A stretch of DNA of 64,000 nt, taken from assembly GCA_002733715.2 (NCBI GenBank), contig NVWQ02000055.1, positions 62,001 to 126,000 of the forward strand. Reading direction: 5' to 3'. The notes under the pieces are model-generated. The model saw only the letters and a program-made list of their open reading frames with translations, did no database searches and was not told the origin of the DNA. Positions 9,039 through 18,441 of the stretch are shown here, in pieces; position 1 is the stretch's first letter, and every line of letters begins with the position of its first letter. The position numbers and the translations under genes were made by a program. This DNA comes from Methylophaga sp. GTDB taxonomy: Bacteria; Pseudomonadota; Gammaproteobacteria; Nitrosococcales; Methylophagaceae.

Positions 9039-10100
9039 TTGATTAAGCGTAAAAAATCAGAAGGCTTTAACCTTGCTTTTCTCGACATCATGTCGTGCGG
9101 GCTCGGTGCAATCATCCTCGTATTTATGCTCGTTAAGCATAATGTAGACGACTCTTCCATTGAACTCGATAATCTCAAAAATGACATTCGGCAGCTGGAA
9201 CAACAAAAGGAAAGCAGCCTTCAAACATTAAAAAGTATTGAAGTACAGCTGTCTGAAAATACGGTACAAGATGCCAAAGCCAAAAGAAAGCTTGCGGAAA
9301 AAAGATCTATTTTAGCTAAGGCAACCAGTGATGTTGAAAATGCCGCAAAGGAAATAGAGGCACTAAAATCAAATATTAAAGAAATAAAGGTTGTAAAAAA
9401 GGCTGATTTAATTGAAACCCCACAAGTAAATGAAGAAAACTATCTGCTGGGGCTGAAAGTTGAAGGACCAAAAATTGCTATTCTAGTAGATAGTAGCGCA
9501 TCCATGACCAATGAAAAGCTAATCGATATTATTAAAACAAAAAGTAGCTCTAACCTAGAGAAGCAACAAGCAAAAAAATGGTTGCGGACAAAAAAGGTAA
9601 CTAAATGGTTGTTAGCACGATTGCCACAAAACAGCGATATTATTGTGGTGGCATTTAATGAAAATGCAAAATTATTAGGTAATCAGGGTTGGATAAAAGC
9701 CAGCGCTCCAACAGGCTTGCCTAGCATCTTATCTGATTTGAATGCATTAATTCCTGAAGGAGCCACCAACCTACAACGCGGTCTTCAGCTCGTCAATAAA
9801 TACGCTCCTTCAAATTTATACATTATCACTGATGGATTGCCAACTAAAGGCGAATCCTCTTACAAAAGTCTAAACCCATTTGCAAGTTGTAGCTCATTAT
9901 TAGGCCGTTCAAGCACGATCTCTGGTGAGTGTAGAGTCAAGCTGTTTCAACAAACCATTGCCGAGAGTGCAAAATCAGGCGTTCAAGTAGACGTCGTATT
10001 ATTGCCGCTTGAAGGTGATCCTGATGCAATAAATCAATATTGGCGATGGACGGCAACAACAGGAGGTTTAATCATTAGCCCGGCGAGTAATTGGCCATGA
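9039..10100 (+). CDS. VWA-domain protein with ExbD/TolR-like N-terminal helix (1)
   Basis: 353 residues from a TTG start. The N-terminus reads FLDIMSCGLGAIILVFMLV. The F-[LI]-D-[VI]-M followed by a helix is the pattern of ExbD and TolR, where this aspartate is essential for coupling (here Asp16). A coiled coil follows (about 38-125), then a VWA domain from about 145 with a metal-site motif DSSASM, a threonine in PEGATNLQRGL and an aspartate in YIITDGLPTKG, so the MIDAS looks intact. It lies 10 bases after the channel gene and overlaps the next gene by four bases. A role as the ion-driven moving partner of the channel is inferred. Confidence 0.8.
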   Translation: MIKRKKSEGFNLAFLDIMSCGLGAIILVFMLVKHNVDDSSIELDNLKNDIRQLEQQKESSLQTLKSIEVQLSENTVQDAKAKRKLAEKRSILAKATSDVENAAKEIEALKSNIKEIKVVKKADLIETPQVNEENYLLGLKVEGPKIAILVDSSASMTNEKLIDIIKTKSSSNLEKQQAKKWLRTKKVTKWLLARLPQNSDIIVVAFNENAKLLGNQGWIKASAPTGLPSILSDLNALIPEGATNLQRGLQLVNKYAPSNLYIITDGLPTKGESSYKSLNPFASCSSLLGRSSTISGECRVKLFQQTIAESAKSGVQVDVVLLPLEGDPDAINQYWRWTATTGGLIISPASNWP

Positions 10101-11047
10101 AGCTGCGTAAAAAAGAGTTCGACATTTTTAACTTATCCTTTCTGGATGTTATCTCCTGCGGTTTTGGCGCTGTAATCATGCTAGTGTTGATTTCTAAACC
10201 ACATGATGATGTCTCTGTCATAGGAAAAGGAGAGGTCGAAGGTTTATTGAAAACAGTTATTTCACTTGAAAATTCTATTTCTGATATTAAGAAAACTATC
10301 AAAACTCAATCATTGCTGGCTGATAAATTATCCAATGCAAAAAGACAATTAGAAATCACTTCAACCCAGCTTGAAAATAACATCCAGCTACAAAAAGATA
10401 AAAAAACATCACTTGTTGATGATGTGGAAGGTCTAACATTAGTCCAATCAACATTAAAACAAGCGTCTATTTCAACACCTAATATAACCAAACCAACTCG
10501 TGACAAAGAGGTCGGGGGCATTCCTGTTGATAGTGATTACGTTATTTTTATCGTTGATACATCGGGCAGTATGCAGCGGATATGGGGGCGAGTATCTACT
10601 GAAATTATAAACGTTTTAAATATTCATCCCAAGGTAAAGGGCTTTCAGATATTGAATGACATGGGCATCCCGATCATCTCAGGCTACGATGGAAAATGGA
10701 TACCTGACACATCTGGAAGAAGAGCGAGTGTCATTAAAATATTTGGTAGCTGGGCGGCCGTATCCAATAGTAGTCCTGTCGAAGGCCTCGAAACGGCATT
10801 AAAAAAATATGCAAAACCTAATATTTCAACATCAATTTATGTGTTTGGCGATGATTATACCGGCTCATCTTATGATCCCGTTATCGATAAAATCACACGT
10901 CAAAATAACTTCGCAAGATCGGGGAAGCGCTTGGCTAAAATTCATGGCGTAGGTTTTATTTCTGTTGGAACAACAGACCGGTTTGGCATATTGATGCGTG
11001 AGCTGACAAAACAAAATGGAGGAACGTTTCTCGCGTTACCCCTTTAA
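10097..11047 (+). CDS. VWA-domain protein with ExbD/TolR-like N-terminal helix (2)
   Basis: 316 residues from the ATG that overlaps the previous stop (ATGA). A paralogue in layout of the preceding gene: FLDVISCGFGAVIMLVLIS at the N-terminus (Asp17 in the ExbD-like position), a coiled coil (about 45-115), then a VWA domain with FIVDTSGSMQRIW near residue 150. The later MIDAS threonine is not obvious, while an aspartate pair occurs in YVFGDDYTG. Two such proteins could form a heterodimer inside the channel pentamer, as ExbD and MotB dimers do. This is the last gene of the cluster. Confidence 0.8.
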   Translation: MKLRKKEFDIFNLSFLDVISCGFGAVIMLVLISKPHDDVSVIGKGEVEGLLKTVISLENSISDIKKTIKTQSLLADKLSNAKRQLEITSTQLENNIQLQKDKKTSLVDDVEGLTLVQSTLKQASISTPNITKPTRDKEVGGIPVDSDYVIFIVDTSGSMQRIWGRVSTEIINVLNIHPKVKGFQILNDMGIPIISGYDGKWIPDTSGRRASVIKIFGSWAAVSNSSPVEGLETALKKYAKPNISTSIYVFGDDYTGSSYDPVIDKITRQNNFARSGKRLAKIHGVGFISVGTTDRFGILMRELTKQNGGTFLALPL

Positions 11048-11204
11048 GCTTTAAGGGTTATTCACACCCCGATGAAACCCCACAGCTAGCTCAAGGTAAT
11101 AAGGTTTAACCCGTGCAACGAAAACAGAAGACAAACAACATCTGTTACCATACAGCTTCTGTAAAAAACCGTTTGTAGACGAAACCAAACTAGTAGAAAT
11201 TAAT

Positions 11205-11654
11205 ATGAAAATATGGGTTGATGCCGATGCCTGTCCGACGGTAATTAAAGAGATTCTGTTTCGAGCGGCAATAAGAACCAAGATCAGTACTACACTGGTT
11301 GCAAATCATGCTTTACGCGTGCCTCCGTCACCTTATATAAGCTTTATGCAGGTTACCCATGGCTTTGATGTCGCAGACGATGAAATTGTCACTAGACTAA
11401 ATGCTGGCGATCTAGTTGTGACCGCTGATATTCCCCTTGCCGCAGAGGTTATTGAAAAAGGGGGGCAAGCATTAAACCCAAGAGGTGAGCTCTATACCTT
11501 TGAAAATATTAAAGCACGCTTAACAATGCGAGATTTTATGGACTCTCTTCGTTCCAGTGGTGTTAATACTGGTGGCCCGCCGGCACTAAATCAAAGTGAC
11601 CGCCAAGCTTTTGCTAATCAGTTGGATAAAATACTTCATAAGCAGGCAAATTAA
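11205..11654 (+). CDS. UPF0178 (YaiI/YqxD) family protein
   Basis: 149 residues, the usual length of the family. The N-terminus [18 protein letters not shown] is the family signature, and the later [22 protein letters not shown] is also characteristic, suggesting a PIN-like nuclease fold with acidic metal-binding residues. Biochemical function is not established. A monocistronic gene between the envelope cluster and a repeat element. Confidence 0.9.
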   Translation: MKIWVDADACPTVIKEILFRAAIRTKISTTLVANHALRVPPSPYISFMQVTHGFDVADDEIVTRLNAGDLVVTADIPLAAEVIEKGGQALNPRGELYTFENIKARLTMRDFMDSLRSSGVNTGGPPALNQSDRQAFANQLDKILHKQAN

Positions 11655-11670
11655 ATAAAGATTCTAATAT

Positions 11671-11829
11671 TTATACCCAAGTGAAATGAAGTTACAGATA
11701 TTTTACTAAAGTCCGTCATCCCCGTGAAAACGGGGATCCAACGATAGTGGCCTGTTCCACTGCCCATGGATTCCCACTTTCGTGAGAATGACGAAACAGA
11801 AATCTGCATCTTCAAGTAATTTGGGTATA
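11671..11829. repeat. Composite repeat: TATACCC ends around a CGTCAT hairpin pair
   Basis: Outer imperfect inverted ends of about 28 bases (TATACCCAAGTGAAATGAAG at the left, the complement of CTTCAAGTAATTTGGGTATA at the right). Inside, at 11714-11796, is a widespread unit of this window: CGTCATCCCCGTGAAAACGG, then GATCCAACGATAGTGG, a short spacer, CCATGGATTCCC, and a second hairpin ending GAATGACG. It fills the space between the UPF0178 gene and the next lipoprotein gene. Confidence 0.8.
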
Positions 11830-11869
11830 GGCCGCTATTAATAGTGTAATCATCATTTGAGAGAATCGT

Positions 11870-12355
11870 ATGTCTCATTATTCATTAAAAGCTATATTTT
11901 TATGGCTTTGTTTAAGTTTTTTTATCGTTGCTTGCGGTCAAAAGCCCAGCGCTGAAAAAGCTGAGATGCCCCAATTAAATGACAGTAATATCCATGCATT
12001 TTCTCTTTCTCTTAGTAAAGATTATTACAACACCGTAGACAAGCTGATAACGGCTTATAAGTCACACAAGCAATCAGATGATAGCTACGGGTTTACCCAG
12101 TTCAGAAATAATACATGGACACCAGCATACATAAAAGAAAAGAAATTCTATCAGTCCGTCTACCAACAAAATAAGGCATATATCAACGCTAGCAACACTA
12201 AACCCTTATTTTTAGCGTACGAGAACTTAATTTATATTGGTGTGGATCTGAAAAATTCACTATTAAATAAAAATGGTGATCTAGAAAAAGAGGCGTTGGC
12301 CTCACTTAAGCAAGACAAAACATCTATTAAAGCTATTCTTAATGCAAAGAAATAA
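11870..12355 (+). CDS. Small lipoprotein of unknown function
   Basis: 161 residues with a clear lipoprotein signal peptide (hydrophobic run ending FFIVAC, Cys22, followed by Gly-Gln, compatible with outer-membrane sorting). The mature part is mostly hydrophilic and probably alpha-helical, with Lys/Tyr/Asn-rich sequence and no recognised domain. It converges on the chalcone-isomerase-like gene. A Shine-Dalgarno-like GAGAG lies about eight bases before the start. Confidence 0.65.
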   Translation: MSHYSLKAIFLWLCLSFFIVACGQKPSAEKAEMPQLNDSNIHAFSLSLSKDYYNTVDKLITAYKSHKQSDDSYGFTQFRNNTWTPAYIKEKKFYQSVYQQNKAYINASNTKPLFLAYENLIYIGVDLKNSLLNKNGDLEKEALASLKQDKTSIKAILNAKK

Positions 12356-12365
12356 CAGGCTTTAT

Positions 12366-12920
12366 TTAGTTCCCTAAGAGGGCTTTTTTCAGTTTCGCTT
12401 TTACCGGCTTGTCAGAAAGCCAGATCCCAAACAATGCTTGTTTAAATTGCTGTGATGAAATTGTTTGCTGTTGCACGCTATTTTTTGAAATCACTACACC
12501 TTGCTCGTTGGCAACAATATCGAAGATATCACCTACTTCAATTTTGTCGCTAAAGGCTTTTAGAAACTGTTCTATTTCAGATGAAATGGGTTCGATCTTG
12601 CCGCCCGTTGCTTTTTTAAAGCCGCTGCGCGTTGCATTGGTCATTTTCTTCGAAGTGATTTTAGATGAAATGATATGTAACCGTAATATCATTGGCTCCG
12701 TAGATGCAATTATTTTTGCCGCATCTGTTTCTTTAACACCTAGATATAAACCAGCCACATAAAGATCGAATACAAATTTACTTCGAATACCTGCGCCATT
12801 CAGCAACAGTTCCTGACCATCCGCTTGCATGGTATCTGGCATATCAATACCACCTAACTCAATAGCTGACACTGAAAACGATAAAAATACTAACGAGATA
12901 AAAGCAATTAACTTACGCAT
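12366..12920 (-). CDS. Chalcone-isomerase-like periplasmic protein
   Basis: 184 residues. A signal peptide (MRKLIAFISLVFLSFSVSA) precedes the typical bacterial chalcone_3 domain: LLLNGAGIRSKFVFDLYVAGLYLG, IASTEPMILRLHIISSKITSKKM, a GDIFDIV core and a C-terminal FKQALFGIWLSDKPVKAKLKKALLG. These bacterial proteins share the fold of plant chalcone isomerase but are not known to act on flavonoids. They probably bind lipids or other hydrophobic ligands in the periplasm. The gene lies 17 bases downstream of topA on the same strand. Confidence 0.88.
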   Translation of the reverse strand: MRKLIAFISLVFLSFSVSAIELGGIDMPDTMQADGQELLLNGAGIRSKFVFDLYVAGLYLGVKETDAAKIIASTEPMILRLHIISSKITSKKMTNATRSGFKKATGGKIEPISSEIEQFLKAFSDKIEVGDIFDIVANEQGVVISKNSVQQQTISSQQFKQALFGIWLSDKPVKAKLKKALLGN

Positions 12921-12937
12921 TATTGCCGTTCCTTAAT

Positions 12938-15220
12938 TTAAGATTCCACCTTTTCAGTAAAGCCGCACTCTTTTTGTGGGCATACTTTTTCTGTACCACG
13001 GCTTTTTGTCGTTTTAATTGTCAAAATGGGCCATTTACAATCTGGGCATTCTTCTTTTACTGGCTCATTCCACAATGCGTAATCACAGTCTGGGTAGTCA
13101 GAACAAGAATAAAAGATTTTTCCTCGACGCGATTTACGCACCAAAATCTCACCTTTATTACACTGTGGACAAGTAACACCGGTATTGGTCGGCTGTTCTA
13201 ATGATTCAATATGCTTACATTTTGGATAGCTGCTACAACCAATAAATTTACCGTATTTACCTGTTCGCACCCATAAATCTGATTCACATTTTGGACATTT
13301 ACGATCAGCAACTACTTCCGGCTCACTAGCCGTTGTTTCTTCACCATTAACATTACGGGTGTAATCACATTCAGGATAAGCAGTACAACCAATAAAGCGG
13401 CCACTACGCCCTAAACGGCTTGATAATGGTTTGCCACATTTTGGACAGTCTTCACCAATATCTTCTTGTGTGACATCACTGCGTTGTACTTCTTTATCTT
13501 TGGTTTCAACTTGCTCTTTAAAGGGTCCCCAAAACTCACGTAATAATGGTACCCATTCTTTTTCACCACGTGCAATATCATCAAGATCATCTTCAAGTTT
13601 GGCTGTAAAATCATAGTCAACATATTTAGCAAAATGCTTTGCTAAAAATTTTCCTACCACACGTCCAACATCAGTGGGATGAAAGCGTTTTTTCTCTAAC
13701 TCGACATATTCACGCTGTAGCAATGTAGAAATAATGCTGGCATAGGTTGATGGACGACCAATATCGTGATCTTCTAAGGCACGAACCAAACTCGCTTCAC
13801 TAAAGCGCGGTGGAGGCTCAGTAAAATGTTGTTCTGGGCGGATCGCTTTAAGATCAACAATGTCACCCACCTCCATTGCAGGCAGAAGTCGCTCATCTTT
13901 ATCTGATTTAGTAGCATCATCTTTGCCTTCAAGATAAACACTCATAAAGCCAGGATTTACCACTGTAGAGCCATTAGCTCGGAAAGTATTACCTGCGCCA
14001 CAGCCAAGATCTACGGCTACGGTATTCATTGTCGCATGGATCATTTGACTGGCAATAGTGCGCTGCCAAATAAGCGTATAAAGCTTTAATTGATCAGCCG
14101 ATAAATAGGATTTCAATGATTCAGGCGTGCGTAAAATTGAGGTAGTTCGAACGGCCTCATGCGCTTCTTGAGCATTTTTCGATTTTGTTTTATACACTTG
14201 CGGCTTGGATGGCACTGAGCCCGCGCCATATTTTTCAGCTATATAGCCTCGGATCTCTTCAACCGCTTCTCCTGCTAGCGTTACTGAGTCAGTACGCATG
14301 TAAGTAATCAAACCTACCGCGCCTTCACCCGTATCTGTACCTTCATATAGTTGTTGAGCAACGCTCATGGTACGTTGAGCACCAAAGCCTAATTTACGTG
14401 AGGCTTCTTGTTGTAATGTCGACGTTGTAAAAGGTGCTGCAGGATTTCGCTTGCGTTGTTTTTTATCAACCTTAGTGACCAGCAACTTGCCTTCTGCTGC
14501 TTTATTTAAAGCTTCAACAACTTCTGAAGACTGCTTGTCATTATTAACCGTAAACTGTGAAAGCTTGTCACCTTTAAAGTGCGTTAACTTAGCTTCAAAT
14601 GTCTCTTTCTTAATTGCAGCATCAGCTTCAATTGTCCAATATTCTTGCGGAATAAAGGCTTCAATCTCAAGCTCTCGCTCAACGATCATACGCAGTGCTG
14701 GACTTTGCACTCGCCCGGCAGATAAACCACGGCGCACTTTTTTCCAAAGCAATGGTGACAGGGTGAATCCAACCAAATAATCCAATGCACGACGGGCCTG
14801 TTGTGCATTGACCATATCCATTGATAATTCTCGTGGGTTCGCCACGGCATCGTTCACCGCTTGTTTCGTGATTTCATGAAAGACAACACGATGTACCTTT
14901 TTATTTTTAAGTACACCACGCTTTTTTAATAATTCAAAAAGGTGCCAAGAAATCGCCTCTCCTTCGCGATCCGGATCCGTTGCGAGATATAAAACATCAG
15001 CTTTTTTCATTGCCTTTGCAATCGCATCAACGTGTTTGCTGTTACGGTCAATCACTTGATATTTCATTGCAAAATCATTATTAGGATCAACCGCTCCTTC
15101 TTTAGGCAGTAAATCGCGAACATGGCCGTAGGAGGCCAGCACTTCCGTGCCTTTTCCAAGATATTTTTTGATTGTTTTTGACTTTGCAGGAGATTCTACA
15201 ATGACTAATTTATTTTCCAT
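12938..15220 (-). CDS. topA: DNA topoisomerase I
   Basis: 760 residues. The TOPRIM domain begins at the N-terminus (KLVIVESPAKSKTIKKYLG) with the acidic triad in ATDPDREGEAISWHL. The type IA catalytic tyrosine is in GLITYMRTDS. Four C-terminal zinc-ribbon modules follow (CPKCGKPLSSRLGRSGRF, CPKCESDLWVRTGKYGKF, CPQCNKGEILVRKSRRGK, CPDCKWPILTIK), the arrangement common in gammaproteobacteria, although the protein is somewhat shorter than the E. coli enzyme. It relaxes negative supercoils behind polymerases in the cytoplasm. The gene order smg-topA next to dprA is conserved in this class. Confidence 0.97.
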   Translation of the reverse strand: MENKLVIVESPAKSKTIKKYLGKGTEVLASYGHVRDLLPKEGAVDPNNDFAMKYQVIDRNSKHVDAIAKAMKKADVLYLATDPDREGEAISWHLFELLKKRGVLKNKKVHRVVFHEITKQAVNDAVANPRELSMDMVNAQQARRALDYLVGFTLSPLLWKKVRRGLSAGRVQSPALRMIVERELEIEAFIPQEYWTIEADAAIKKETFEAKLTHFKGDKLSQFTVNNDKQSSEVVEALNKAAEGKLLVTKVDKKQRKRNPAAPFTTSTLQQEASRKLGFGAQRTMSVAQQLYEGTDTGEGAVGLITYMRTDSVTLAGEAVEEIRGYIAEKYGAGSVPSKPQVYKTKSKNAQEAHEAVRTTSILRTPESLKSYLSADQLKLYTLIWQRTIASQMIHATMNTVAVDLGCGAGNTFRANGSTVVNPGFMSVYLEGKDDATKSDKDERLLPAMEVGDIVDLKAIRPEQHFTEPPPRFSEASLVRALEDHDIGRPSTYASIISTLLQREYVELEKKRFHPTDVGRVVGKFLAKHFAKYVDYDFTAKLEDDLDDIARGEKEWVPLLREFWGPFKEQVETKDKEVQRSDVTQEDIGEDCPKCGKPLSSRLGRSGRFIGCTAYPECDYTRNVNGEETTASEPEVVADRKCPKCESDLWVRTGKYGKFIGCSSYPKCKHIESLEQPTNTGVTCPQCNKGEILVRKSRRGKIFYSCSDYPDCDYALWNEPVKEECPDCKWPILTIKTTKSRGTEKVCPQKECGFTEKVES

Positions 15221-15279
15221 ATATTCCTTACCGAATCTAGCGGGCGGGGCAAGATCTACTTAATAGTAATCCTGTCTTT

Positions 15280-15762
15280 TTAGTGAATAACAGCTTCCAC
15301 ATCTTCAAATACTAAGTCTTCCATCCATGCATAAGCCACATCACGATCGGGTTGAAAAAATAATACCATCAACACAACCCATTTCACTTGATCCAAGTCG
15401 ATTTCATCTGCATTCAGCGCGAATAATCGTTCGATCACTATTTCACGGGTACTACCATCTAATACCCCAATCTGTTCCAAAAATAGCATATATCCACGGC
15501 ATTCAACCGTTAATCGCTCTTGTTCCTGCGGCGTATAATGACGTATTGTCAGCTCTGGCTCTTCCGTAGAAACGGCTTCAGACTCTTGCCCTACCACCGT
15601 CATACTTTCTAGCCATTCAAACGCTTTATGGATCTCACTTTCTGGAAAACCCACGCGCTCTAATTCTGTTTCTAAAGTATCTTGATCTGGTTTATCTGCT
15701 TCATCATTATCAATGTAATTTTCAAACAGATACAATAATACGTCGAATACATTTTCTTTCAT
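15280..15762 (-). CDS. smg: Smg family protein (DUF494)
   Basis: 160 residues. The start MKENVFDVLLYLFENYIDN and the central YMLFLEQIGVLDGSTREIVIERLFAL are diagnostic for Smg/DUF494. Function remains unknown. The gene is nearly always found between dprA and topA in gammaproteobacteria, as here (eight bases after dprA). It is highly acidic and probably cytoplasmic. Confidence 0.93.
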   Translation of the reverse strand: MKENVFDVLLYLFENYIDNDEADKPDQDTLETELERVGFPESEIHKAFEWLESMTVVGQESEAVSTEEPELTIRHYTPQEQERLTVECRGYMLFLEQIGVLDGSTREIVIERLFALNADEIDLDQVKWVVLMVLFFQPDRDVAYAWMEDLVFEDVEAVIH

Positions 15763-15770
15763 TTATTTCC

Positions 15771-16844
15771 TCACGAGCTGATGCGAACATAACGTCCACC
15801 AGGCAACGATTCAACCTGACCCTGTAATTCTAATAATAATAGCATGGAGGAAACGGCCTCTGCCGTCAATCCACTTTTTTGTATTATCTCATCTATCTCT
15901 ATAGGGTCATATCCTAGATGCTCAAACAACAGATGGTAATCGGCATCATCATTAGTGGGTGTTGCCTCTGGCTTCGATTGCTCTACTTCGGCCAAGCGTT
16001 GTGCCCCAGCCAGTGCGCCTAACTCTTCTAATATATCTTGGGCTGTTTCAACTAATTTTGCGCCTTCACGAATTAACCGATGGCAGCCACGAGCAAGTGG
16101 ATTATGAATTGAACCTGGAATTGCAAAAACCTCTCTACCTTGTTCTAAAGCCATACGGGCAGTAATCAATGAGCCACTGCGCATAGCCGCCTCTACCACA
16201 ACTGTTCCTAGCGACAAGCCGCTAATGATTCTATTGCGGCGCGGAAAATTTTCAGCTCGAGGCAATGTTCCTAAAGCAAATTCAGAAACTATCGCACCAT
16301 TTAATAAAATATCACTTGCTAAAGCACGGTTTTTTGCTGGATATACATTGTCCAAGCCCGTACCAATAACTGCAATTGTTTTACCTTGTGCGGCTAAAGC
16401 CCCCTGATGTGCTGCCGCATCAATGCCCATTGCCAAACCACTAGTAATGGCGATGTCACCTTGTGCAATATAACGTGAAAATTCATAGGCCGTATCACGA
16501 CCTGAAGCAGAAGGGTTTCGGCTACCCACCACGGCAATTTGCCATTGAGATAGCAGCGATACATCGCCCTGAACAAATAATAGGCTAGGGGGATCGGCTA
16601 TTTGTTTAAGCAAGGCGGGGTAGCGAGGGTCATGCAATGTAACAATATGCCGACTTGGCTCATCAAACCAAGCTAATTCTTTTTCCACGCGATCCCAATC
16701 CGGCTTAGCGAGCGCTGCTCGGGTGCGAGATGAAATATTCTCAGCCTGATTGGGTGTTGCAAATATGGTTTCTGGATCACTAAATTGAGTCAATAACCGA
16801 GCAAAGGTCGCCGGCCCCACACCTGGCGTGTGATACAAGGCCAA
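15771..16844 (-). CDS. dprA: DNA-processing protein DprA
   Basis: About 357 residues. The Rossmann-like DNA-binding core contains VVGSRNPSASGRDTAYEFSR, ITSGLAMGIDAAAHQGAL, GTGLDNVYPAKNR, FPRRNRIISGLS and VVEAAMRSGSLITARMALEQGREVFAIPG, all classic DprA blocks. A winged-helix-like C-terminus ends with GGRYVRISS. DprA loads RecA on incoming single-stranded DNA during transformation. The annotated start is a TTG. The frame stays open upstream (residues resembling DKQRSLACCLALYHTPGVG), so the true start may be a little earlier at a rare start codon. Confidence 0.95.
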   Translation of the reverse strand: MALYHTPGVGPATFARLLTQFSDPETIFATPNQAENISSRTRAALAKPDWDRVEKELAWFDEPSRHIVTLHDPRYPALLKQIADPPSLLFVQGDVSLLSQWQIAVVGSRNPSASGRDTAYEFSRYIAQGDIAITSGLAMGIDAAAHQGALAAQGKTIAVIGTGLDNVYPAKNRALASDILLNGAIVSEFALGTLPRAENFPRRNRIISGLSLGTVVVEAAMRSGSLITARMALEQGREVFAIPGSIHNPLARGCHRLIREGAKLVETAQDILEELGALAGAQRLAEVEQSKPEATPTNDDADYHLLFEHLGYDPIEIDEIIQKSGLTAEAVSSMLLLLELQGQVESLPGGRYVRISS

Positions 16845-16913
16845 GCAACAGGCTAGTGATCGCTGTTTATCAGAAAACCGTTTCAGACTAAATACCTAAT
16901 CCTTTAGGAAATA

Positions 16914-17987
16914 TTATTCTATATCACTTATTTTGTCGCCAACATGAATTGCTCGCGTTGCTTTCATTACGATAGCGTAACTTACTTTTTCATAGGTTTT
17001 AAATACCATTGCTACACCGGCATTTTCATCTGGAAGGGTAACTACTTCATTTTTATGATCTCTGTTTTTGAGATTAAAAAAGTCTTCTTCCTCCACACCT
17101 GAAAGCACAAGATCTCTCACCGTGTCACCTGTTTGCCAAATAGAAACCACGTGACCCACTTCCAGACCTTCTCTTGCCCCTTGATTTAATACAACAACCT
17201 GATATTGACCTACCTGTGAGACACCGTCAAACACCGATAAAATCACTCCGTCAACCTCATGGGTTGGCTGGCGAGGAATAAAGTTTAAATCAAAGTTTGC
17301 GTCATCTATTTCTAATAAGCGATCGCCAATCATCACTTCTCGTGATGTTGTGCGTAACGCTACCGTAGCAGGATCGCCCATTTTCTTAATCCAAGCATCT
17401 GCAAGGTAAATAGCTTCAAACCCTAAAATCTCTGATGTTTTCGGATCTTGGTAGACAGAGCCTTCACGAAAAATATTGTAATGCTTGCCATTAGCCGCAT
17501 CTACTCCACGTGCATAAACCTGATCTCCTGCACCTGAAATTAAACGCTCTTCCGAACCCGCAACAACATAAGGGGCAGTATCAAGTACTTCCGAACCTAC
17601 AACCCTTGGTTTCGAAAGAAAAGGGCCTATGGCTGACAAAGGAATGGTTGTAATTGCTGCTTCTAGCTCAATTTCACGCATTTCTGGTGATAACTTACCG
17701 TTTCTTAATCCTCGTGTCAGCTTAAGGCAAGGTTTGCCATCACAGTCTGCCAGCCAAAGAAGATCACCCGGATAAATTAAATGCGGGTTTTCAATTTGTG
17801 GATTAACGCTCCAGATTTCAGGCCAATGCCAAGGGTATTTAAGAAATTTTCCTGAAATATCCCATAAGGTGTCACCTTTCACGACCACATATTCTTGTGG
17901 GTGATTTTCGTTTAACTCTACTGCTTGGACAGTAAGCGCAAAACCAAGGAAGAAAAACAATATACTAAAATTGATACGTCGAATCAT
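16914..17987 (-). CDS. LysM-domain periplasmic protein
   Basis: 357 residues. A signal peptide (MIRRINFSILFFFLGFALTVQA) is followed at once by one LysM domain (YVVVKGDTLWDISGKFL..WSVNPQIENPHLIYPGD), which binds peptidoglycan. The remaining roughly 280 residues are beta-rich with no further recognised enzyme domain. The gene is conserved between dprA and def in many gammaproteobacteria, where it is usually annotated only as a LysM peptidoglycan-binding protein. It diverges from def across a 454-base spacer, with a good GAGGA ribosome site. Confidence 0.9.
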   Translation of the reverse strand: MIRRINFSILFFFLGFALTVQAVELNENHPQEYVVVKGDTLWDISGKFLKYPWHWPEIWSVNPQIENPHLIYPGDLLWLADCDGKPCLKLTRGLRNGKLSPEMREIELEAAITTIPLSAIGPFLSKPRVVGSEVLDTAPYVVAGSEERLISGAGDQVYARGVDAANGKHYNIFREGSVYQDPKTSEILGFEAIYLADAWIKKMGDPATVALRTTSREVMIGDRLLEIDDANFDLNFIPRQPTHEVDGVILSVFDGVSQVGQYQVVVLNQGAREGLEVGHVVSIWQTGDTVRDLVLSGVEEEDFFNLKNRDHKNEVVTLPDENAGVAMVFKTYEKVSYAIVMKATRAIHVGDKISDIE

Positions 17988-18441
17988 TAAAATATCCTCA
18001 TGGACAACTTTTTAAAATCACCTTAAACTTCATGGAACAGCAGGCATGAATATAGGTGTAGTCTCGTACAAGCGTAAACGCTAATCAAGCCTTATCGCAA
18101 CTTTTTAGGCGAAAACCGGCAATAAGTCACGTAAAGCTCATTTATATTATGATGTCATCGCTTACTTATAACCTATTACTTTAAGTTATATTATCAAGCC
18201 AAAACAACGGAGAAACGCCCTAAATAAATAGCTCTACCTCCATCCCTCACTTTACTAGCTTAGTGTTTTTCACACAAACTAACATCCAAAATCCATATAT
18301 CGTATATTTAAACAAGAAATAATGCCTCATTCTTCAATTAAATGCCTCCTAGCGCAACCATAGCCATGCACTGTAAGTTATACAAAGCCCTCTAAGCGTA
18401 TTACAATAGTTATAATTAACATTTTAGAAGCATTAATATTT
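17988..18441. other. Intergenic divergent promoter region, no gene seen
   Basis: A 454-base AT-rich gap between the LysM gene and def, which are transcribed away from each other, so it must carry two promoters. A TATAAT-like box occurs at 18411-18416 before def, but without a convincing -35 partner. No long open frame, strong hairpin, tRNA or member of the repeat families was seen. Confidence 0.5.

Noticed and set aside
8276..11047. A Zorya-type phage defence system (MotA-like ZorA)
   Set aside because: The channel protein fits the superfamily, but there is no ZorB with an OmpA-like peptidoglycan domain and no ZorC, ZorD or ZorE. The partners are VWA proteins.
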